Below are positions 56,411 to 64,000 of a stretch of DNA of 64,000 nt, in pieces (the first letter of the stretch is position 1; every line of letters starts with the position of its first letter). This DNA is from Rhodocollybia butyracea (taxonomy: Eukaryota > Basidiomycota > Agaricomycetes > Agaricales > Omphalotaceae). Location: positions 35,411-99,410 of the forward strand of contig JADNRY010000226.1 in assembly GCA_015501585.1 (NCBI GenBank). The letters run 5' to 3'. The notes beneath the pieces are model-generated. The model was not told the origin of the DNA. It worked only from the letters and a program-made list of their open reading frames with translations, and did not search any database. Made by a program: the position numbers and the translations under genes.

Positions 56411-57313
56411 ATGAACCAAGATGGACGCTCCCGTGGAGCCTGCAGCAAAGATGTCAAGTATTACCAGAAGTAAGTCTACCTATTGTCTATGGTGTGTAGT
56501 TGGCTCCAACTGATATTCCCTAGGAATAAACAAGCTCGTCGAGAACAATCGCGTCTTTGGCAACGAGCCAACAGAGCCAAGAAGAATGGCAACTCGTCGT
56601 CGATAGTCGATTTTCCTCAGGACCGCGCTAATGAGCCTAGCACTGAGCGCGTCGATGCCGCAGTCCAAACAGACGATCGTGTCGGAAGCGATGCTTTGCG
56701 GATGCTCATGTGTTACAGAGTGCACGTTGATGTCTTGACGCAAAAAGACCTCCTTTCCATTGCCTTCCAAGATCACCTTATACAGGGTGTTGGCCTTGCC
56801 CAGGACATTTTCGACTTGTTCGACGTCAGGTTGTCCATCGAACAGACCGATTTTCCGCTGGTGCATTCAACTGTGTGCATCGCTCAGCACGCACTCGGAC
56901 GCCAGGTAGCTCGCCTGAGCCATAAGCTCTCAGTAGATGGATTCAAATCCCCTAGCCTCTATCCTCGATGGAAATTGCCACACCTGATATTCCCGCCTGA
57001 CGAAGCTGACATGATTGTTCAGCAATTCTACGGCCGACTTCATCCACTGCGTCAGCGAACGGCCCATCTTATTGAATCTTGGAATCGAAACTTTGACCCT
57101 CATACAATGGGGCTCGAGGACCTGAACAATGGCATACTCGAGGCGCATGCGTTATTGCATCAGTGGACTATTTTATGTGAGGATTCAAGCGCTCCTTTCT
57201 TCAGTGTGTCGGAAGGCCATTGCTTCATCAACGAAACCTCATGTACTCTATATTATACTGGAATAGTTACTGGTAGGTTGGAATCCTTCCAGGAAATTTG
57301 GGGATTAGAATAA
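56411..57313 (+). CDS. Unrecognised protein, divergent partner gene
   Basis: Met 56411 begins MNQDGRSRGACSKDVKYYQK. An intron (gtaagtct..ccctag) leads to a basic segment NKQARREQSRLWQRANRAKK and one long exon to the stop at 57313, about 285 residues. The body is helical with no recognised motif (HLIQGVGLAQDIFDLFDVRL, PLVHSTVCIAQHALGRQVAR, HALLHQWTILCEDSSAPFF). The basic start could bind nucleic acid, but that is inference. It shares a 123-bp upstream region with the gene at 53719-56287. Confidence 0.6.
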
Positions 57314-57535
57314 ATCCAGATTTTCAAGCTCAACAGAGTGAATTGTAAGTTGCCAGCGAACAGATAGCCGATTGCCGACATTGTACATCTGTGTGTGGCA
57401 TCCACAGTTTCTTTAAGTCCAGGTGCCTACGCACGTACTGAGTAAACTTCCTCATACCTCGTAATGAGAGAATATCACTAACATTGATTTCTGTATCACC
57501 AGCACCCACTAACACTGATTTCACCGATTTTCGTA

Positions 57536-57590
57536 TCGCCAACACTCGCCAACACTCGCCAACACATCGCCAACACATCGCCAACATGTT
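57536..57590. repeat. Short tandem repeat, tcgccaacac(a)
   Basis: About five copies of a 10-11 base unit reading tcgccaacac or atcgccaacac occur in tandem. Confidence 0.8.
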
Positions 57591-57753
57591 GCCAATAGAC
57601 CACAAATGGCAATACAAAGCTTTTACTCAACGTAGGGCATGTAATGGACCATGTTAGATTGAGAAAACCTAGGCGCTTGGATGTCATCTCAAGTGAGTGC
57701 TTGTAACAGGGAGCAAAGCATTCAACTCAGCGCAGGGGGGATAGGGGATGGTA

Positions 57754-58106
57754 TGACCGAAACGTATCGTTCACGACAACCTCAAGCAACAAGATAATTT
57801 TTGATACGCTTAAGATAGGGTGGAATGGATTCATTATGATATGCCGTCGTATATAGGGTAATGCGGTATTCCAGTTGGACCAGAACAGATGCATATACGG
57901 TCATATTTAGTCAATAAGTATCTAAAACCGATGATCGAAACGTATCGTTCACGACAACCTAGAGTAACAGGATAAATTTTGATACACTCAGCATAGGGCG
58001 TAATAGGTTCATTATAGTGTGTTGTGGTATATAGGGTAATTTCGGTATTCCAATCGGACCAGCACAGCTGCAAATACGATAATATTTAGTCAATAAGTAT
58101 CTAAAA
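57754..58106. repeat. Tandem repeat, two units of about 178 bp
   Basis: Units at 57754-57931 and 57932-58106 both start with cgaaacgtatcgttcacgac and end with gtcaataagtatctaaaac. A third, more diverged copy lies at about 58636-58805 (tttttgatacactt, cggtattccaatcgg, gtcaataggtatcc). Confidence 0.8.
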
Positions 58107-59060
58107 CAGAGCTCACTCCTCGAAACAACAAGCACGGGAGACTTCACCAGTCCTTCCCAAACTTCCAGAGTAAGTCCCAAAATACTGGATATAGATCATT
58201 GGGGAGATTTAGAAAGTTCTACAGTTCCGACACCCCGTTACTTACTTTTTGACTTAAATGCAATGTGATCCCATGTAACAGACAAAACCAAACAGCTTCG
58301 ACTATACTTAGCCGGTTCAATAGCTCTAGACGTTATACATAATGTAGATTTACCAGCTTAGTAGTCGGTACTTGACTTAGGAGGCGGTAAATTAGACTGT
58401 TCTTGCTCGATCTCACTATTTCACTCGGTGAATGTGAGGATTTTCACAATGAACTGACACAGTGAACTAGTCAGAGTATGTTTGTGCTGGATAATGTCTC
58501 TGTAGCGGTATTGGGCCGTAATATATAATTCCCGGTGTGTCCGATGCCTATCAGGAATCATCTACCTGCTTCAGGCCATCGTCGACGATCGCCAAAAGCA
58601 TACAAGTCAACGTGGGAATAAGCGAATCACAATACAATTACCATCGTTCTCAACGACCTCGAGCAAGAACATAGTTTTTGATACACTTCGGATAGGGCGG
58701 AATAAGTCTATTATAGTGTTGTGTTGCATCCGAGTCAAATCGGTATTCCAATCGGATTAGAACAGCTGGGAAATAGTCAATAGGTATCCAAAGTTGAGCT
58801 CACTTGTTCGACAATGAGCTCAAGTATGGAAGCTTCTCCAATCCTTCTTAAACTTCGAGTAAGTTCCAAAATACTGTATATAGATTACTGGCAGATATAG
58901 GCGAAGCTGTTTATATTTGACACCCCATTACTTACTTTTGGACTTTGTTTGGACTTATGATTTCATTCGGCAGACGAAACCAAACAGCGTCGATTGTACT
59001 TAGTGGTAATAAACGATTCCCGGTGGGTCCAATACCTAGCAAAAACCATATCCTTGCTTG
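58107..59060. repeat. Larger duplicated AT-rich block
   Basis: Sequence after the second 178-bp unit (58165-58310: aaaatactg, gacaccccgttacttac, gacaaaaccaaacagc; and 58530-58560: ttcccggtgtgtccgatgcctatcagg) recurs in the same order at 58865-59050. The region is therefore a nested duplication of a block of several hundred bases. The right-hand copy touches the 3' end of the weak gene at 59020-60050. Confidence 0.6.
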
Positions 59061-60050
59061 AGATTGCTGTGGACAACACTGATTGCATGGTTTGGGCCTT
59101 GTCCAACACGATGGGGAACCTCCCTCCACAACTTCTGATTTCTAAAGTCTTTCTAACATATGTATGTATACGTACCTCTGGTGGGTTTTGCTCCCAGAAA
59201 CAGACATTCCCTGTGCCGATCGTGTATTCTGGCATCATCCAGACAACTATGGACCAGCAATTTCATTACGCTCTTAAGAACTCAAGAGTAAACACTCAGA
59301 GAAAACAATATAATGAGGACGCGTGTCTTCTTGACAGCATTTGTTCTAACATGCATTACATACGAGATATTCAGAAAACACCTATATGAATTCGTCTTCC
59401 AAAGCTGCTTCTTCACAGTCCTTCAGATCCCGCTGCACTTACATGAGTACACATTGTTCACTCGTGGCATTAGACAACTCACAGCATATTGTTGCCCATC
59501 GACATTGAATACTCTGTTCTTGTGGGGACCATGTATGTGTTTGATAACTCGATTGACGAGTGAGAGATCTATTAAAAGAGGTCAATATTGGAGGATGTGA
59601 AGTGAGAGAGAGTGAGATAAGGACCAAATGGACCCGTAACGCGATGGATTCGAGTTGCTAACAAGTGCATAGTACCGTTTTCTTCACAGACTTTTCCGAG
59701 CACCTCAAGGAATGGCGTGATAGGGGTGACAGACTGTAGTTAATGAGAGAGTGCGAGCTCAGAAAGAAGTGTGCGTAGCTACCAGGCGGTCAATCGCGAG
59801 CATGCTCACGGTAACCAAGACATTGTCAGGAGCCATAACAGAAAGCGAAGAGCTATCATCCTAAACCAGTCATAATTATTAACTTGATCATGCGAGGAGA
59901 AAGTGGAGAAACACAAACCCGGACAAGTTGGCATGGTAGAATAACAAAAAAACCTAGAAATTGAGGAAGTAGGGCACCATTGACTCGAGGGCTGACCCCA
60001 TGGTAGTCCTCCAATGGCGCTTGAGCACTGTTCGATTCAATGGAGGTCAT
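59020..60050 (-). CDS. Possible multi-exon gene, not recognised, perhaps decaying
   Basis: Splice-compatible blocks run on the minus strand. The first starts at Met 60050 (MTSIESNSAQAPLEDYHGVS, LPQFLGFFVILPCQLVR). DDSSLSVMAPDNVLVTVSML follows, then SVTPITPFLEVLGKVCEENG to GPFGPYLTLSHFTSSN, then HGPHKNRVFNVDGQQYAVSC, and finally MPEYTIGTGNVCFWEQNPPE to LDKAQTMQSVLSTAISSKDM. The blocks are protein-like, but the junction after SSNIDLF meets a stop I cannot splice around. No domain is recognised. It is either a gene with an unusual exon structure or a decayed one. Confidence 0.35.
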
Positions 60051-60403
60051 GGTAGGAGAGAACTTGACACAAATCCGTTTCAAGGGTTGACAAAGGTGCG
60101 AGGACCGGTGCACATATAAAACAGGTTCAGCATTCTTGTGGTGCAAGTATCGGGGCCCGTAATTGGCCCGTATCAGCTCGAAACGGGTGTTCCAAGCTCA
60201 ACAAAAAATTTCCTATAGCTGTGAGATCTGTTGTGATGATTTCGAGCCTCATAGTTTTTCCTGTAGATCAGCGCAGAGTGAGATCTTGTACCGATAATTT
60301 CAGTTTGAGCCCTATAATTCTTCCTGCAGCCAGGCAGGAAAAGGCAGCGCCGGGCCAGATCTGTCGCAATAATGTTAATTGCTGTGTACAACTAAGTAAA
60401 TAT

Positions 60404-61568
60404 CTAGGAGGCCGAAGACCCGCATAAATCAGCAATTATAGGTCGCAGGCGATCCAAATCGTCCCGCATGGACTTCCAGAAGATCAGTTCAGCCGACGAG
60501 GAACCCTCAGGGCTTTTCTCCAATTTGTCAATTTTTTCTGCTAGTATGGCGACAGTTTCACGATATTCGCGCACAGTGGCTGCATCTGGTAGGTGAATAA
60601 TTAGCCCAACATACAATTTATAAATCATAAACATACCAATACCACTGGGGCTGGACAGGGAAGAAGGGCTCGCTGAGGGGTTCATTTTCTGTTTGGTGGA
60701 CTGCAATAATCATGCTCAGAAATAAGAAGGGATGAAGGCGATGCTCTTCTTACCGTTAATGGTGAAAGTAAGTTTAGTAGGATGGCGGGTGTCAGCGCAT
60801 TCTTATGAGCTTATGCAGATTGCCGATCGTTTCAGATTTTGGCTATACTACTGGATATCAGGCTTCTCGTACAGATCGTGTCCGGTATAGGAACACAAGC
60901 TTATTCAAACTCTCTCCCACAGCTCTGGCACGGTTCGCCTTGGCCAACTCATATCGGCCGTCGCGCTCTGCCCTGTCCAATAGCATCTGTAACCCCCGGA
61001 TCTGCTCCCGCAAGTTATCCGCCGTCTTTTCCTCCTTTTTAGCCTTCACTCGAAACCAGTTTCGCAATTGATTAGTCTCTTCAATACGAGTAAATAGCTG
61101 TGTCGCATAAAATGTGGGTACACCGGCGTTGGCCTTTCGGGCGGCTTCAGAGCACAGGAACACTGATGAAAAGTGAAAACAAGTACAATATCTGTAAAAT
61201 AGAATCTTACGCTGCAGATAAGCCCAGTCTTCTGACGGGAGATGGTCATATTTGACGTCGTGATCATCTTCTTCGTACCAGGGAATAAGCGGGAAGCTAT
61301 GCCAATCGGTTCGCAAATCTCGGAGGAGACTAAGCCTCGCTTGCTCAGAGATAGTGGGGGGTAGCTCTGGCCGCTTCCACCAACCAGGAAGCTGACCAGT
61401 TTCCCAGACATCCGTGTCCCCTACGTTATTTTCGTTGAGCTCGTTGTCCTCGCTTGCCTGACGTCGACGCTCTGCAAAGAAGTCAAAATCAGATGCTTCG
61501 CCAGATCCAGTGTCATCTCCTCCAGTATCCATGAGAAATACGCCAGCTGGGGGTTTCGGGTTGGGCAT
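60404..61568 (-). CDS. Unrecognised coiled-coil protein A
   Basis: Exons on the minus strand start at Met 61568 (MPNPKPPAGVFLMDTGGDD). An acidic N-terminus is followed by WWKRPELPPTISEQARLSLL and WHSFPLIPWYEEDDHDVKYD. After an intron (gtaagatt..tcatcag) comes a long coiled coil (IEETNQLRNWFRVKAKKEEK, TADNLREQIRGLQMLLDRAE). Two further exons (STKQKMNPSASPSSLSSP; DAATVREYRETVAILAEKID to LRPIIADLCGSSAS) reach the stop at 60404. The long intron between KL and STKQKM is the least certain. Function unknown. It lies in the same direction as the next gene, about 370 bp away. Confidence 0.55.
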
Positions 61569-61936
61569 GTTGATATAACTGCGCGCTGGGGTTTTATAGA
61601 AGAATTTTGACGCTCGAGAGAGCAATTTGGTATTTCACGACTAGGGCATACGGACCTGACCGCTAACACCAATTATACTGGGATAAACACCTTAGTATGC
61701 GGACTTTCTTCCTTTCTAAGAATATATAGCTGGGATTTTACCCATACTAAACCAAAATACCGGAACATCGTGCGTCAGAAAAGAAAAAGAACTGATGGAG
61801 GAGGAGTTAAAGAAAAAGGAACGATGTAACAAATAAAAAAATACCCACAACGAACAAGATCTGAGATCAACGGGTAAGGACAAATACGATATTTGGAGCG
61901 GAAAAATTTATGCAATTGGCAAAAAAATAATAATAA

Positions 61937-63296
61937 TTAATTGGAAGCACTGCCTGTGCTCCCCGATTGCAAGTCGTGCAAGCACCTGATTAGTTCATCC
62001 TTACGCTGGTTTTCCTTGGAAAGTCGATCCAACTCAGCCCGCATCCCAGTTGCTTCAGATTGAGATTGAGCAAGTTGCTCAGTGGCAGCATGCAAATCGG
62101 AGGCCAGCTCTTGAGCATTGGAGCGGTGGGCAACCTTCAAAACATGGAACATCTTGTGTGCTGTATTGTGAAGGTCATCCAACAGGGTGAGAGAGCGCTC
62201 CTGCACCAGACGCTGTGAGGTATAGTTGGTGAAAGCAGAGTGGGCATTAGGGTGTGCGGTAGCTAAGTATAGCCAGCAACCGGTCTCAGCACTGAGGCGT
62301 TCACACTAAAATTTGTAAAATGAGCTTAGTCCACAGCCGTTAAATGAGGAAATACCTACCCGTCGTACAAGGGTGTCAAGGCGTTTGTTATAAAGTTTCG
62401 TTGACTGAGCCTGTGTGGGACATGGCTCCGGAAGTGCCTGGTCACGAAAGATTCCTAGTAACGACTCAGTGGGCAGCCAACTATAAGAAGTCACCAAGAA
62501 ACGCACTGCATGGATTCGAACCTTTACAGGCATTTTCGACAAACCCGTAAATAGGATGGTGTGCAGAAGCGCGCGAGCGGTTAACATGTTCAACCAACGG
62601 CGAGCTGGATACACTGGGCGAAGCAGAGTTTGGACTAGGTGGAGTCAATGTGCTCGAGTTGGAGTACCCAAGGAGCTCGGGATCTATCTAGAAAAGTTGT
62701 CAGAGGGTGTTGCAGACTGCTTGTAAAATATATACATACAACAGGTGTATTTGCACGCTGAGGGAACGCGGTAGACGTATTCGACGGAGTAGACGGGCGA
62801 CTGAGGGGCAAAGACTGATTTCCGGGGTCCTCAAAGGGATTGGCCTCTGGCGACAAGTCAAGCAAACGAAAAGGGTCCTGAGGTACGGCAAAGGCGGACG
62901 AAGTTGTCACGTTGCTCGGGCCATTGAGAGGTTGGGATTGGATTTCCTGTACCATCGGTGCTGCCGTCGCGCTGCTCGGTGCGTCAAGAGGGGCAGCATG
63001 TGATGGCTCATTGACGGCGGTGGTACGCAACATCGCTTGGAGTTCACCAGCGGGGATCGACTCACTGGGAAGAGGAATTCCAGTTGCTAATACCGATTTT
63101 CTCTGTGGCGAAAAAAAAAATTCAGTTAACATAGAGAGGAACTTATGAAACAAGGTCCTACCAGCTCCCTATATGCCCGACTGTGGATACAATCCACAGA
63201 GACACACAAAGGTCGATTGGGGCAGCCCTTGACGCAACGACGAGCTGCTCGACTGCCTTTTTTTGGAGACTGTGGAGACTTGGGCTTTCGGGCCAT
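61937..63296 (-). CDS. Unrecognised coiled-coil protein B with N-terminal Cys cluster
   Basis: Exons on the minus strand begin at Met 63296 (MARKPKSPQSPKKGSRAARR). A compact cysteine cluster CVKGCPNRPLC..DC follows, then an intron (gtaggacc..gccacag). A Pro/Ser/Ala-rich middle holds DPFRLLDLSPEANPFEDPGN. Further exons encode GWLPTESLLGIFRDQALPEP and CERLSAETGCWLYLATAHPN, then a heptad coiled coil (ELASDLHAATEQLAQSQSEA, MRAELDRLSKENQRKDELIR), ending at 61937. The Cys cluster could bind zinc, but that is inference. It is divergent from the gene at 63412 with 115 bp between starts. Confidence 0.6.
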
Positions 63297-63411
63297 GATG
63301 ATGGAGAAAAAGAAAGGTAAAACCAGTCAAAATGGTACTTTTTAAGTAAAAATTGTGCTGAGTCATAGTCTATCACGATTTTTTTCACTCTGGCTTCCGA
63401 GACTAGCCGCC

Positions 63412-63942
63412 ATGCATAAGCGAAAAATCAAGCAGATAGACTCAGTTGTCGAACTGGCACCACTTCCGTCATTGCGCAGAAATGTTGACGTGCCAGGAAA
63501 CGTGGAACACCCAGCCAGGCGAAAGGGGCCAAGCGATGATATCGGGGGCAGAACTTTAGTCGTACCATATCCAAGTCCACAAAAGAAAATACGAACAATC
63601 ACTAGACCGACTGTGCGAGAGGCAGGGAGTAGGCGGCACGAAAAGAGGTCACAAGCGAAGGTCGCCCCAGAGGGAAACACAGAGAGCGAAGCGGCTTACG
63701 AAGATAACGTAGGAAACTTGTTTGAAATGGGGGTTGACTACGGGGAAGATGTGTTTGGAGGGGCGGAACTGGCGAACAGCACTTCTACCTTGCTATCCAT
63801 TGGACAGAATGTCATTCAAGGATCAGAGGAAGACCTTTTACACTATGTCGACGCGGTGCAATCAGCGTGCATAGGCTTTACACAACTTCATCGGAAATTA
63901 TTTGTGGTGGAAGGATGGGACAGGGCGAAAAGGCAAGGTACC
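63412..63942 (+). CDS. First exon of an unrecognised gene, cut by the window end
   Basis: Met 63412 (context ccgccATG) begins MHKRKIKQIDSVVELAPLPS, then a basic and proline-containing N-terminus (VVPYPSPQKKIRTITRPTVR), an acidic stretch (NLFEMGVDYGEDVFGG) and a helical end (EEDLLHYVDAVQSACIGF, RKLFVVEGWDRAKRQ). A strong donor gtaagt at 63943 suggests the gene continues beyond the window; the frame would otherwise stop at 63966. I do not recognise the family. Placement next to gene B in a divergent pair mirrors the 53719/56411 pair. Confidence 0.5.
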
Positions 63943-64000
63943 GTAAGTACCAGTCACAATGGGTAGAGAGAAGCACCTGATGAGCACAGAACCAATGGTT

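Noticed and set aside
62490..62560. B-box-like ggttcgaatcc (minus strand) suggesting a tRNA
   Set aside because: No A box, acceptor stem or anticodon arm at the right distance. It falls in a likely intron of the coiled-coil gene.

Overview
The window looks like nuclear DNA of a mushroom-forming basidiomycete (Agaricomycetes). Genes have many short GT..AG introns of about 40-75 bases. The recognisable proteins fit that group: eIF3 subunit L, a BTG/Tob antiproliferative protein, a GAF-domain hybrid histidine kinase, a DUF6533 membrane protein, F-box proteins and a TET/JBP-type dioxygenase. A spliced tRNA-Trp is also present. All calls were made by reading the sequence; no database search was possible. 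Exon borders are my own reading of splice sites, and gene coordinates span start to stop including introns.

Layout. 0-6 kb: two tandem degenerate tRNA-Ala-like units, a 642-bp inverted-repeat element with TTA target duplications, and a gene-poor AT-rich stretch. 6.3-8.9 kb: two divergent unrecognised genes. 9.1-16.1 kb: a TET/JBP-like dioxygenase directly downstream of a very large transposase-like gene, then tRNA-Trp. 17.7-23.3 kb: a BTG/Tob gene and a tandem pair of F-box genes, the second split by a solo LTR. 24.8-31.0 kb: a full-length LINE with both ORFs open, a poly-A tail and target-site duplications. 31.5-35.0 kb: an unrecognised gene bracketed by 69-bp inverted repeats; a paralogue lies at 51.3-53.3 kb. 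35.1-47.9 kb: ordinary chromosomal genes (DUF6533 protein, eIF3L, histidine kinase). 48.6-51.2 kb: a 2.6-kb array of short palindromes. 53.7-64 kb: five or six unrecognised genes, several coiled-coil, partly in divergent pairs, separated by duplicated AT-rich repeats.

How it fits together. A few housekeeping and signalling genes (eIF3L, histidine kinase, BTG, DUF6533, tRNA-Trp) are interleaved with mobile elements of several classes (LINE, solo LTR, Harbinger-like MITE, transposase-like gene) and multicopy lineage-specific genes. The most unusual features are the palindrome array, the TET/JBP enzyme with an apparent His at the cosubstrate Arg position beside a transposase-like gene, and the inverted-repeat-bracketed orphan family.
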